64,000 nucleotides of DNA, taken from assembly GCF_014250515.1 (NCBI RefSeq), contig NZ_CP060202.1, forward strand, positions 679,001 to 743,000, given 5' to 3'. The notes under the pieces were generated by a model, which saw nothing but the letters and a program-made list of their open reading frames with translations, had not been told where the DNA came from and searched no databases. This DNA is from Hymenobacter sediminicola (lineage in GTDB: Bacteria; Bacteroidota; Bacteroidia; Cytophagales; Hymenobacteraceae). Below are positions 23,314 to 31,760 of the stretch, piece after piece (positions within the stretch are counted from its first letter, which is position 1; the number at the start of each line of letters is the position of its first letter). Position numbers and translations under genes: made by a program.

Positions 23314-25050
23314 TTAAAATTCCTGCTTTATCCAGCTCTTGAAACTAGCCTGCTGCTCGGCAGTGGCCTCCGGGAGCTTTTCGATGGTAATCTTCTGCCA
23401 GAACCGATGGCCTTCCTGTGCCGTCAGCGGCACGGTTAATAGCCGGTTCTGGCGGAATACACTGACTTCATAGTGATGCTCGGGGCTGCTGGAAAGCAGG
23501 CTCTGCAGGTTCATGTCCACACGGCGCCCGTTCACCGCTACTATCTCATCATCTACGGTGAAAGCCGCAGCGGCCGGGGAGCCGGGCAGAATGTCCGTGA
23601 CTTCCGTCCGCTCGTTTTTCACCACCGTCCGGAAGCCGAACAGCCCTTCCGAAGCCGACATGTTTTCCTCGATGCGCAGCGTGCAGCCTACAAAGCTCAG
23701 CGCCTTGTCCAGCGGCTCTTCCAGCGGCGCCGTGCCATAAATGAACTTGTCGAAATAGGCCGTCATGTCGCGCCCGGCCACGTCCATTACAATGCGGCGG
23801 TAGTCGTCCTCAGTATAACCAATGCCGGTTTTGCCGAACTCTTCCCACAGGCGGCGCATCACATCATCGAGGCTGCGCTGGTGCTGGGAAAGGCGGCGCA
23901 ACGTGAGGTCGAGCAGCAACGCCACCAGCGCCCCTTTGTGGTACACCGACACTTTGCGGTCCGGAATGCCGGGCTTGTAGCCGTCGAGCCACAGGTCCAT
24001 GCTGGCATCGGCCAGAGAAAGATGGTAGCGGCCGTAGTCGTCGTAGTGCTTGCGTAGCACGGTGTTCAGTTCCGCAAAATACTGCTCAGCGGTACGCACC
24101 TGGGCGCGGGCCAGCAGATACTCGCCGTAGTACGTCGTGATACCCTCCGCAATGAAGCAAGTGCGGAAGTAGTTTTCCTTGGAATAGTCGTACGGCTGCA
24201 TCTCGGCGGGCCGGATGCTCTTAATATTCCAGGCGTGAAACAATTCGTGGCAGCTGACTCCCAGCAGCTCCTTGTACAGGCCTTCGGTCATCAGCAGTTC
24301 GGCCGGGCCCAGCGTAATCACTGTGGAGTTGAGGTGCTCTACGCCGTGGTAATGCTTGTAAGGCAGAATCTGGTTGAGGAAATGGTAGTCCTGCGCCGGA
24401 AACGAGCCGAACAGTGCCAGCTGCTCTTGGCTGAAAGCCCGAAAATCCGTCACCAGCCGCTGCCAGTCTGGGGCGCACTCGCCCTGAATCCAGATGTAGA
24501 AGGGCAGGCTCTGCACCTCATAGTTGCGGTACTGGAGCGTGGGGCTGGCAATCAGAGGCGAATCGGCCAGGTGGTCGAAGCTCTGGGCCTGCAAGGTGTT
24601 GGGGCCGCTCTGGGGCAAGCCACACGCCAGCTGCCAGCCGTCGGGCAGCTGCAGCTGTACCTGGCAGGGCTCATGCTGTCGGCCTTCCACGTACATAAAG
24701 CCCTGTACTGGATTCAGGTAGAGCTGCGTTTCATCGAGCCAGGAGCCACCGGCATCCATCTGGTGCGCATAAAAGTTGTAGCGCACCTGCACCGTCCGGC
24801 CCTTCGCCGATGCTACTTCCCACCGGTCTTTGGTGAGTTTACGGGTGGGCAAAACCTCCTGCGAAGCTGCATCCACTACCTCCACCCGCTGAATCTTCTG
24901 GGCGAAGTTCTGCAACTCGTAGCGCCCCGGCCGCCACGCAGGCAGTTGCAGCTCCACTGTTTCGGGGCCCGCGGCGGGTACCTCGAAGGTCATGTGCAGC
25001 TGCACGTAAAAAGTAAGCGGGTTCTCAAACGAGACGTAGTAGTGAATCAT
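23314..25050 (-). CDS. M61-family metallopeptidase with PDZ domain
   Basis: A 578-residue peptidase of the M61 glycyl-aminopeptidase type. An N-terminal beta-sandwich (1-180) precedes the gluzincin core with zinc motif HELFH (268-272, SCHELFHAWNIKSIRP) and a downstream Glu in FIAEGITTYYGEYLL (about 302), the likely third ligand. A PDZ domain follows at about 455-545 (GFRTVVKNERTEVTDILPGS). Most relatives are secreted, but no signal peptide is visible at this start and no better upstream start was found. It may be cytoplasmic, or the start may be misplaced. Near-consensus TACCTTCG lies upstream on the minus strand. Confidence 0.9.
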   Translation of the reverse strand: MIHYYVSFENPLTFYVQLHMTFEVPAAGPETVELQLPAWRPGRYELQNFAQKIQRVEVVDAASQEVLPTRKLTKDRWEVASAKGRTVQVRYNFYAHQMDAGGSWLDETQLYLNPVQGFMYVEGRQHEPCQVQLQLPDGWQLACGLPQSGPNTLQAQSFDHLADSPLIASPTLQYRNYEVQSLPFYIWIQGECAPDWQRLVTDFRAFSQEQLALFGSFPAQDYHFLNQILPYKHYHGVEHLNSTVITLGPAELLMTEGLYKELLGVSCHELFHAWNIKSIRPAEMQPYDYSKENYFRTCFIAEGITTYYGEYLLARAQVRTAEQYFAELNTVLRKHYDDYGRYHLSLADASMDLWLDGYKPGIPDRKVSVYHKGALVALLLDLTLRRLSQHQRSLDDVMRRLWEEFGKTGIGYTEDDYRRIVMDVAGRDMTAYFDKFIYGTAPLEEPLDKALSFVGCTLRIEENMSASEGLFGFRTVVKNERTEVTDILPGSPAAAAFTVDDEIVAVNGRRVDMNLQSLLSSSPEHHYEVSVFRQNRLLTVPLTAQEGHRFWQKITIEKLPEATAEQQASFKSWIKQEF

Positions 25051-25225
25051 AGCCGGAAATAGGGGCGGAGCGGCGGCAAACCTGCTGCGAAGGTACGGCT
25101 ATCCAGCCGAAAAAAGCGGATAGTATGTAGGGTTTGGTACGGTAAAACTGCCGCTTCATCTGACGCCAACGCCCTGAATTTTCAGCACATGTCGGTTGCT
25201 TGGCCCGGAAAAAGGCGGGCGAGGC

Positions 25226-25257
25226 TTTGTCTTTTCCAACTCAAGCTCTTACCTTTG
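25226..25257 (+). promoter_or_regulatory. Promoter of rpmH
   Basis: TTTG (25226-25229), a 20-base spacer, then TACCTTTG (25250-25257). This fits TTTG-N19/20-TAnnTTTG and lies 35 bases before the rpmH ATG. Confidence 0.8.
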
Positions 25258-25292
25258 CCGGCCCTACCTGTAATTGAGTCACCAGACATACC

Positions 25293-25451
25293 ATGAAACG
25301 TACTTTTCAGCCCTCGCAGCGTAAGCGCCGCAACAAGCACGGGTTCCGCACCCGCATGGAATCCGCTAACGGCCGCAGCGTGTTGGCCCGCCGCCGTGCC
25401 AAAGGCCGCAAGCGCCTGACCGTATCCGACGAAGGCCGTCATAAGCGCTAA
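25293..25451 (+). CDS. rpmH: 50S ribosomal protein L34
   Basis: A 52-residue L34 with the family core [19 protein letters not shown], a central [15 protein letters not shown] and a basic C-terminus. It is followed 43 bases later by rnpA, the usual rpmH-rnpA pair. dnaA is not adjacent, so the pair does not mark an origin here. It has a well-formed promoter upstream. Confidence 0.97.
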   Translation: MKRTFQPSQRKRRNKHGFRTRMESANGRSVLARRRAKGRKRLTVSDEGRHKR

Positions 25452-25494
25452 ACCGCTGTCGACGGCTGTGGCCGTGCCCTCCAAATCGTCTCCG

Positions 25495-25911
25495 ATGCCG
25501 GTGGAGCGCTCCTACTCGTTTCCGAAAGAAGAACACTTGTGCCGCAAAAAGCTTATTGAAGAGCTTTTCGGCCGGGGTTCTTCTTTTGGTTTATACCCGT
25601 TGCGGCTAGTTTGGCTGCCGGCTGAAGTGCGCACCGCGGCCCCGCCGCAGGTGCTGGTCAGCGTGAGCAAGCGCAGTTTCAAGCGCGCCGTAGACCGCAA
25701 CTATCTCAAGCGCCTATTGCGCGAGGCCTACCGCCTCAACAGGTACCGCCTGACAGAAGCCGAAAGTGGCCATGCTGTCGGGCTTTTGGCAATTATCTAC
25801 ACCGGCAAAGAAAAAAAGCCTTTCACGCTGGTTGAAAAAAAATTAATTTCAGGGCTGGAGCGTTTGCTGACCGACGCAACCCCGCAAGCTGGGGAAGTGT
25901 CTGCTTTGTAG
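25495..25911 (+). CDS. rnpA: Ribonuclease P protein component
   Basis: A 138-residue RnpA, the protein subunit of RNase P that assists tRNA 5'-end maturation. KEEHLCRKKLIEELFGRG at the N-terminus and the RNR-type signature KRAVDRNYLKRLLREAYR (about 68-85) are diagnostic. The start is set at the ATG at 25495; a GTG at 25468 would add nine residues. It is cotranscribed with rpmH and is followed closely by the S41 protease gene. Confidence 0.93.
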   Translation: MPVERSYSFPKEEHLCRKKLIEELFGRGSSFGLYPLRLVWLPAEVRTAAPPQVLVSVSKRSFKRAVDRNYLKRLLREAYRLNRYRLTEAESGHAVGLLAIIYTGKEKKPFTLVEKKLISGLERLLTDATPQAGEVSAL

Positions 25912-25939
25912 GGTCGTTTATCTGCTCCTTCTCCTGTCT

Positions 25940-27631
25940 ATGCGCAACAAGTCTATACTGGCCGGTACCCTCCTTGGTGGGGCTGCGCTTCTGGTTTCCT
26001 TTCGCTCCGACAACGAGCGATACTTCGAAATCGCCAAAAACCTGGACATTTTCGCCACCCTTTTCAAAGAGGTGAACACCTACTACGTGGACGAGGTGCC
26101 GCCAGCCAAGCTGGTAAAAACAGGTATCGATGCCATGCTCAAGTCGCTGGATCCGTATACCAACTACATTCCGGAAGACGACATTGAGGATTTCCGGACC
26201 ATGACGACGGGCCAGTATGGCGGCATTGGGGCGGTGGTGGTGAAGCGCAACGGCAAGACCGTAGTGCAGGCTGCCTATGAAGGCTATCCGGCTCAGAAAG
26301 CCGGTCTGCTACCCGGCGACGAGATTCTGACTATCAACAATGTGAATGTTGAGAAGAAGAATAATGCCGATATCAGTAAGCTGCTGAAGGGGCAGGCCAA
26401 CTCGCAGGTGAAGCTGATGGTGACCCGCTACGGCCAAGATGCACCAGTCGCCATCGATATTACCCGTGACAAGATTCAGGTGGATAATGTGCCGTATTAC
26501 GGCATGCTCACTACCGATATTGGCTACTTCCAGCTGTCGGGTTTCACGGTAGACGCCGGCAAGGAAGTGCGGATGGCTCTCACCAAGCTCAAAGAGCAAG
26601 GGGCCAAGAAAATCGTGTTTGATATCCGCGACAATCCGGGTGGCCTGCTCAACGAGTCGGTGAATATTGCCAACCTGTTTGTGGACAAGGGCCTCGACAT
26701 CGTGAGCACTAAAGGCAAGGTGTCGGACTGGAACAAGACGTATAAGGCGCTGGACGTGCCGCTTGACACTCAGATTCCGGTTGTCATCATCACAAGCAAC
26801 CGTTCGGCTTCAGCCTCCGAAATCGTATCGGGGGTGCTGCAGGACTATGACCGTGCCGTGGTAGTGGGAGAGCGGACGTTTGGCAAGGGCCTTGTACAGG
26901 CGACCCGGCCCTTGAGCTACAACTCACAATTGAAGGTGACGACGGCCAAATACTATATCCCGAGCGGCCGCTGCATCCAGGAAATCGACTACGCGCACCG
27001 CGCCGATGACGGTACTCTGGGTAAGGTACCGGACTCGTTGCGCACGGCCTTCAAAACACAGGCTGGCCGTACCGTATACGACGGCGGCGGCGTGGCGCCC
27101 GACGTGGAAGTACAGGAGCGGGAAATTGCGGACATCACGCGGGTGCTGCTGCAGAAAAGCTACCTCTTCGACTATGCTACCCGCTACCGTTCCGAGCACC
27201 CTACTATTGTGCCGGCTCGGCAGTTTAAGCTCACGGATGCTGAGTACGCGAAGTTTACTGACTACCTGAAGGGTAAGGACATCAGCTACAGCACCGACGC
27301 CGAGAAAGCCATCACCGACCTGACCAAGAAGGTGAAGGACGAGAAGCACTACGACGACGTGAAAACCGAGTTGGAAGCTATGCGCCGCAAGGTGAGTACC
27401 AATAAAAGCAACGACCTGACCCGCTTCAAGCCCGAAATCAAGGATTTGCTGGAGCAGGAAATCGTGTCGCGCTACTACTTCCAGAAGGGCCAGATTGAGG
27501 CCACCTTCGACGACGACCCCAACATCCTGATGGCCATGAACGTGCTCAACGACCCGAACCGCTACGCCTCTCTGCTCAAGCCTGGCGGCCACGCCGCCAG
27601 CAGCACCAAAGGCGCAGGCACGGCGAAGTAG
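25940..27631 (+). CDS. S41 C-terminal processing peptidase (CtpA/Prc-like)
   Basis: A 563-residue periplasmic serine protease. An N-terminal hydrophobic anchor (SILAGTLLGGAALLVSF) leads to a PDZ domain (about 90-175, VVVKRNGKTVVQAAYEGYPA, GLLPGDEILTINN). The tail-specific protease core has DIRDNPGGLL (228-237), NRSASASEIVSG (287-298) containing the catalytic Ser, and ERTFGKGLVQ with Lys316 as general base. The C-terminal 170 residues are helical and charged. It trims C-termini of periplasmic or membrane proteins. It is probably read through from rnpA and ends at a terminator. Confidence 0.92.
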   Translation: MRNKSILAGTLLGGAALLVSFRSDNERYFEIAKNLDIFATLFKEVNTYYVDEVPPAKLVKTGIDAMLKSLDPYTNYIPEDDIEDFRTMTTGQYGGIGAVVVKRNGKTVVQAAYEGYPAQKAGLLPGDEILTINNVNVEKKNNADISKLLKGQANSQVKLMVTRYGQDAPVAIDITRDKIQVDNVPYYGMLTTDIGYFQLSGFTVDAGKEVRMALTKLKEQGAKKIVFDIRDNPGGLLNESVNIANLFVDKGLDIVSTKGKVSDWNKTYKALDVPLDTQIPVVIITSNRSASASEIVSGVLQDYDRAVVVGERTFGKGLVQATRPLSYNSQLKVTTAKYYIPSGRCIQEIDYAHRADDGTLGKVPDSLRTAFKTQAGRTVYDGGGVAPDVEVQEREIADITRVLLQKSYLFDYATRYRSEHPTIVPARQFKLTDAEYAKFTDYLKGKDISYSTDAEKAITDLTKKVKDEKHYDDVKTELEAMRRKVSTNKSNDLTRFKPEIKDLLEQEIVSRYYFQKGQIEATFDDDPNILMAMNVLNDPNRYASLLKPGGHAASSTKGAGTAK

Positions 27632-27660
27632 AAGAACTGTACGAAGCATCACTATACTAG

Positions 27661-27695
27661 CACGGCAACTTCAACACGAGGCTGCCGTGTTTTTT
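27661..27695 (+). terminator. Terminator after the S41 protease gene
   Basis: CACGGCA (27661-27667) pairs with TGCCGTG (27683-27689), followed by T6. Confidence 0.8.
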
Positions 27696-27702
27696 CTTAT
27701 CC

Positions 27703-28266
27703 ATGAATGATTTCATCCTGCGCACTAAGCCTTGGCAAATTTTTTTGTGCCTGCTGGTGCCCCGCGTCGCCTCCTGGACTGTAGAAGACGGCATAATAGA
27801 TTCGATACTGTCCTTTGCAAGTCTATTTCTATGGGTGGCATGGATTGCTCTTCTGGTAAGCTCGCTCAGCCGCATACGTGCAGACGTATTGGGCTATAAT
27901 TTCACTTGGTTTTTGACGAACGTTTTTGTTGTCTTGCTGGCATTGGCATATGCAAGCTTTGCTAACGATTCGGAGTTTCAATTCTCGTCAATCAGCTTCC
28001 AAGTAGCGGGCATAGCAATGCTGCCCGGTCTGTATGCTGGGTTTGCCTACATTCACCTGCATTGGTTCACTGCTTCATTATTACTAGCCAAGGAACATGG
28101 CCGCCGACCCGATTTTAGCCAAGCTTTTGTGTCCTTTTTGGCATTGTGGTTCTGGCCTCTTGGTGTGTGGTTTGTTCAGGAGAAGGCCAATAAGATAGGA
28201 GACGAAGATTTCTGGGCGCGGCGAGCGGTAGGTGACTTGGGGGCTGAGCAGGTAGAGCAGTTCTAA
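27703..28266 (+). CDS. Multi-pass membrane protein of unknown function
   Basis: A 187-residue protein with four hydrophobic stretches (about 8-22, 32-56, 67-84 and 100-128) and a fifth shorter one near 145-160 (FVSFLALWFWPLGVWFVQ). The C-terminal tail is charged (NKIGDEDFWARRAVGDLGAE). The GVWFVQEKANK ending resembles other short Bacteroidota inner-membrane proteins of unknown role. No catalytic motif. Confidence 0.65.
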   Translation: MNDFILRTKPWQIFLCLLVPRVASWTVEDGIIDSILSFASLFLWVAWIALLVSSLSRIRADVLGYNFTWFLTNVFVVLLALAYASFANDSEFQFSSISFQVAGIAMLPGLYAGFAYIHLHWFTASLLLAKEHGRRPDFSQAFVSFLALWFWPLGVWFVQEKANKIGDEDFWARRAVGDLGAEQVEQF

Positions 28267-28311
28267 TTCTACAGGGCATTACGTGTTCATTACCTTTGCC
28301 TCATGCCTAGC

Positions 28312-29001
28312 ATGATTCTTTCCCTCGAAACGTCCTCACCTGTTTGCTCCGTAGCGCTGCACCGCGCAGATGATGGCCAGTTGGTAGGGCAGTCGGAGCT
28401 GCGGCTGGAAAAGTCGCACTCTTCACACCTAAGTGTGCTTGTTAGCCAGCTGCTGGAAAATACGCTGCATACGCTGCAGGATGTAGCGGCCGTGGCCGTG
28501 AGCGACGGGCCGGGCTCCTACACGGGGCTGCGGATTGGAGCGGCTGCCGCCAAGGGCCTGTGCTACGCGCTGGACATTCCGCTGATAGCCGTGAATACGC
28601 TGGCGGCGCTGGCCCGGCAGGTGGCCGCTGCTACCGTGCCCACCGAAAACCTGCTGCTGTGCCCCATGCTGGACGCGCGCCGCATGGAAGTCTACACCGC
28701 CCTCTACCGCCCCGATGGGACGGAGGTGCTGGCTCCCACGCCCCTGATTCTGGATGAAACGGCGCTGGCCGAACAAATGGCCCACCACCGCTTGTTATGC
28801 TTCGGAAACGGCGCGGCCAAGCTCCGGCCGCTCGTTCAGGACCAGTCTACCGTAGGGTTTCTGGCCGGCATCGAGCCCTCGGCGGTAGCTGTGGGGGCGC
28901 TGGCAGTAGAAGCTTACAAGCGGGCTGAGTTCCGGGACGTGGCCTACTACGAGCCGTTTTATCTGAAAGAAGTGTACACCACTACCCCGAAAGCGAAGTA
29001 G
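28312..29001 (+). CDS. tsaB: tRNA t6A biosynthesis protein TsaB
   Basis: A 229-residue ASKHA-fold protein, the non-catalytic partner of TsaD in making threonylcarbamoyladenosine at position 37 of ANN-decoding tRNAs. Motifs: MILSLETSSPVCSVAL, ESHS-like LEKSHSSHLS, VSDGPGSYTGLRIGAAAAKG, NTLAALA and CPMLDARRMEVYTAL. Start: a TACCTTTG box lies at 28291-28298. The first ATG (28303) would be at or before the transcript start, so the ATG at 28312, where the family sequence begins, was chosen. Confidence 0.92.
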   Translation: MILSLETSSPVCSVALHRADDGQLVGQSELRLEKSHSSHLSVLVSQLLENTLHTLQDVAAVAVSDGPGSYTGLRIGAAAAKGLCYALDIPLIAVNTLAALARQVAAATVPTENLLLCPMLDARRMEVYTALYRPDGTEVLAPTPLILDETALAEQMAHHRLLCFGNGAAKLRPLVQDQSTVGFLAGIEPSAVAVGALAVEAYKRAEFRDVAYYEPFYLKEVYTTTPKAK

Positions 29002-29031
29002 TGCCGCAACGGCGCAATGCCACCCAATAAC

Positions 29032-29553
29032 ATGGAAGATACCCTCATCAACCGAGTAGCTACCAGCGCCCTCACGTCGCTGAACTTGGAGGAGCTGTTG
29101 CACCCCGGCGAGCGGGTCGTGTATGACATCAAGGACAACCTGTTTCACGGCTTGATGCTGCGTGAGAAGGACCTGCGCGAATTCGTGAAAACCCACGACT
29201 GGAGCCAATACGACGGCAAGAACGTGGCCATCATCTGCTCCGCTGATGCCATTGTGCCGACCTGGGCCTACATGCTGCTGGCTTCCAAGCTGCAGGGCCA
29301 CGCTCACCGCTACGTGTTCGGAGAGTTGGCGGCGCTGGAGCAGGAGCTGTTTCAGGAAGCCATTGCCGCCATCGATGCCGAGCAGTACCGCGACGCGAAA
29401 GTGGTGGTGAAAGGCTGCGGCGAAAAAGAAGTGCCGACCTACGCCTACGTGGCCATTATGCAGAAACTGCTGCCTGTAGTGAGCAGCGTGATGTATGGCG
29501 AGCCATGTAGCACCGTGCCGCTCTACAAGCGCCCCAAGCCAAGCGCGGCGTAG
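29032..29553 (+). CDS. DUF2480 family protein
   Basis: A 173-residue cytoplasmic protein matching a Bacteroidota-specific family of unknown function (DUF2480): INRVATSALTSLNLEELLHP, DIKDNLFHGLMLREKDLRE, NVAIICSADAIVPTWAYMLL and the Cys-containing KGCGEKEVPTYAYVAIMQKL near the C-terminus. An upstream ATG (29017) adds five residues. It follows tsaB by about 30 bases and is probably in the same transcript. Confidence 0.8.
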   Translation: MEDTLINRVATSALTSLNLEELLHPGERVVYDIKDNLFHGLMLREKDLREFVKTHDWSQYDGKNVAIICSADAIVPTWAYMLLASKLQGHAHRYVFGELAALEQELFQEAIAAIDAEQYRDAKVVVKGCGEKEVPTYAYVAIMQKLLPVVSSVMYGEPCSTVPLYKRPKPSAA

Positions 29554-29579
29554 GCTTTCATAGTTTGCCAGATTGTAGG

Positions 29580-29609
29580 AAGGCCCGACAGTGCATCTGT
29601 CGGGCCTTT
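29580..29609 (+). terminator. Terminator after the DUF2480 gene
   Basis: AGGCCCGACAG (29581-29591) pairs with CTGTCGGGCCT (29597-29607), followed by a short T-run. Confidence 0.85.
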
Positions 29610-29724
29610 GTGCGTCTGTGGCTGTCTGAAGAGCAGTTAGGCAGCCTTCAGAACTACTTGTAGCGGCGCAAAATCCCTTGGTTGGGTGGGTTTGTGCATC
29701 TTTGGCCGCGAAATCATTTTCTCT

Positions 29725-31023
29725 ATGCCCCAATCTTCTCCCTACAAAATCAGCGTTCTGACCGGTATATCTATTGTGGTAGCCAACATGGTTGGGACGG
29801 GCGTTTTTACTAGTCTGGGTTTTCAGATAGTGGATATCAAGAGTGGTTTTGCGCTGCTGATGTTGTGGGCCGTAGGCGGTGTGGTAGCGCTGTGCGGGGC
29901 GCTGAGCTACGGGGAGCTGGCGGCGGCGCTGCCCCGCTCGGGAGGCGAGTATCATTACCTGTCTCGCATCTACCATCCGGCTGTGGGGTTTTTGTCGGGG
30001 TGGGTGTCAGCCACGGTGGGGTTTGCGGCGCCCACGGCGCTGGCGGCCATGGCGCTGGGCAAATATGCAGGCAGTGTGTGGCCGGGGCTGCCGCCGCTGC
30101 TGCTGCCAGTGGCCGTGGTGCTGGCTCTCACGGCAGTGCACGCCACCAGCCGCCAGGCCGGTAGTCGCCTGCAAGTACTCGTGACGGCCGTGAAAGTGCT
30201 GGTGCTGGTGGCCTTCATCGGGGTGGGGCTGGTGGTAGCGGTGCCGCAGCCGCTGTCGTTTGCGCCCACAAAGCTGGCGACGCAGGAGTTGCTGAGTCCG
30301 GCGTTTGCGGTGTCGTTGGTGTTTGTGTCGTATGCCTATTCGGGCTGGAACGCGGCTGTGTATGCCACCGGCGAAGTGCACGAGCCGCAACGGACGTTGC
30401 CGCGCATCCTGCTCACGGGCACCGCGCTGGTCATGGCACTGTACGTGGCGCTGAACTTTGTTTTCCTGTATTCAACCTCATTAGCCAAGCTGGAAGGGCA
30501 GGCCGAGGTGGGGTTTATTGCGGGCACGCAGCTGTTTGGCGTGGCGGGCGGGCGGCTGATGGGCGGCCTGATTGCGGCGCTGCTGGTGTCCACTATCAGC
30601 GCCATGATTTTTGCCGGCCCGCGCATTGTGCAGGTGATGGGTGAAGATTTGCCGCCGCTCCGGCCGCTGGCGCACCTGAGTCCGGCGGGCATTCCGGTGC
30701 GGGCCATGCTGCTGCAAACGGGCCTCACGCTGCTGTTCATCGTCACGGCTACCTTCGAGCAGGTGCTGCTCTACGCCGGTTTTGTGCTCAATCTGTTTAC
30801 GTTCCTGACCGTGCTGGGGCTGTTTGTGCTGCGCTGGCGGCAGCCAGCCCTGCCGCGGCCCTACCGCGCCTGGGGCTACCCCGTCACGCCGCTATTGTTT
30901 CTGGCCCTCAGCGCCTGGACGCTCTGGTTTATTATCCACGACAAGCCCACCGAGTCGCTCTACGGCTTGCTGACGGTGCTAGCCGGGCTGGTACCGTATG
31001 CGCTGAGCCGTCGCCGAACGTAG
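29725..31023 (+). CDS. APC-family amino acid permease
   Basis: A 432-residue transporter with about 12 TM helices. The start of TM1 carries the APC signature GISIVVANMVGTGVFTSLG, and TM2/TM3 carry SYGELAAALPRSGGEYHYLS. FVSYAYSGWNAAVYATGEV matches TM6 of LAT/exchanger-type permeases. It imports or exchanges amino acids at the inner membrane; the substrate is not deducible. The ATG at 29725 was taken as the start; an in-frame ATG further up adds residues without family character. A CATCTTTG near-consensus -7 box lies upstream. Confidence 0.88.
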   Translation: MPQSSPYKISVLTGISIVVANMVGTGVFTSLGFQIVDIKSGFALLMLWAVGGVVALCGALSYGELAAALPRSGGEYHYLSRIYHPAVGFLSGWVSATVGFAAPTALAAMALGKYAGSVWPGLPPLLLPVAVVLALTAVHATSRQAGSRLQVLVTAVKVLVLVAFIGVGLVVAVPQPLSFAPTKLATQELLSPAFAVSLVFVSYAYSGWNAAVYATGEVHEPQRTLPRILLTGTALVMALYVALNFVFLYSTSLAKLEGQAEVGFIAGTQLFGVAGGRLMGGLIAALLVSTISAMIFAGPRIVQVMGEDLPPLRPLAHLSPAGIPVRAMLLQTGLTLLFIVTATFEQVLLYAGFVLNLFTFLTVLGLFVLRWRQPALPRPYRAWGYPVTPLLFLALSAWTLWFIIHDKPTESLYGLLTVLAGLVPYALSRRRT

Positions 31024-31052
31024 AGCGCCAAACCAATTCTTTATCTTTCGTT

Positions 31053-31685
31053 ATGCTTGCTTCTCTCGCTGCCCGCTGGCACCGCCTCACGGCGCCGCTG
31101 CTCCCGGATGAAGGCCGTCGAGCCGCTATGTTGGAGCAGTTGGTGGCTGCCTATCAGGCTCCCGGCCGGCACTACCACACGCTCACGCATATTCAGGCGC
31201 TGCTGGAAGCTACTGATACTGCCGCCGACCAGCTGCAGGATGCGGTGGTAGTGGAGCTGGCCGTCTGGTTTCATGATGCCGTGTATGAGCCACTGCGCTC
31301 CGATAATGAGGAGAAAAGCGCCGAGCTGGCCTGGGAGTTTTTGTCCGTCACGTCACTTTCAGCGGCGCGGCAGGAGCGGGTGGTCTTCCTGATTGAGCGC
31401 ACCAAAGACCACACATTGCCCCAGCCGCCCGATGATGCTGACCTGCTGTTTTTCCTCGACGCTGACCTGAGCATTCTGGGCGCGCCGGAAGCCCGGTACC
31501 AAGAATACGCCCGGCAAGTGCGCCAGGAATACCGCATGGTGCCTGGCATTCTGTACCGCCGGGGCCGCCGCAAAGTGCTGGAAAAGATGCTGGCCGCGCC
31601 TGCGCTTTACCGCACCGCCGACTACCACACCCGTCTGGAAGCCGCTGCCCGCCGCAATCTGCAGCAGGAACTGCGGGAGTTGTAG
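31053..31685 (+). CDS. Predicted HD-superfamily metal-dependent phosphohydrolase
   Basis: A 210-residue protein of the COG4339 type. Metal-ligand motifs are HYHTLTHI (about 48-55), the HD pair in VWFHDAVYEP (about 70-79) and SDNEEKSAELA. A long Arg-rich helical C-terminus follows. The substrate is unknown. It lies 30 bases after the permease and could share its transcript, though a TATCTTTC element lies just before its ATG. Confidence 0.82.
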   Translation: MLASLAARWHRLTAPLLPDEGRRAAMLEQLVAAYQAPGRHYHTLTHIQALLEATDTAADQLQDAVVVELAVWFHDAVYEPLRSDNEEKSAELAWEFLSVTSLSAARQERVVFLIERTKDHTLPQPPDDADLLFFLDADLSILGAPEARYQEYARQVRQEYRMVPGILYRRGRRKVLEKMLAAPALYRTADYHTRLEAAARRNLQQELREL

Positions 31686-31760
31686 CATCGTACTCCGGCA
31701 ACGCTCAGCGGCTAACCGTGTCTTTGCGCCAGTAATTCCTCGCCTCTTGTAGTTTTGTTG

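Noticed and set aside
25226..25911. Replication origin suggested by rpmH-rnpA
   Set aside because: No dnaA, gyrB or DnaA-box cluster is present; in Bacteroidota this pair is often away from the origin.
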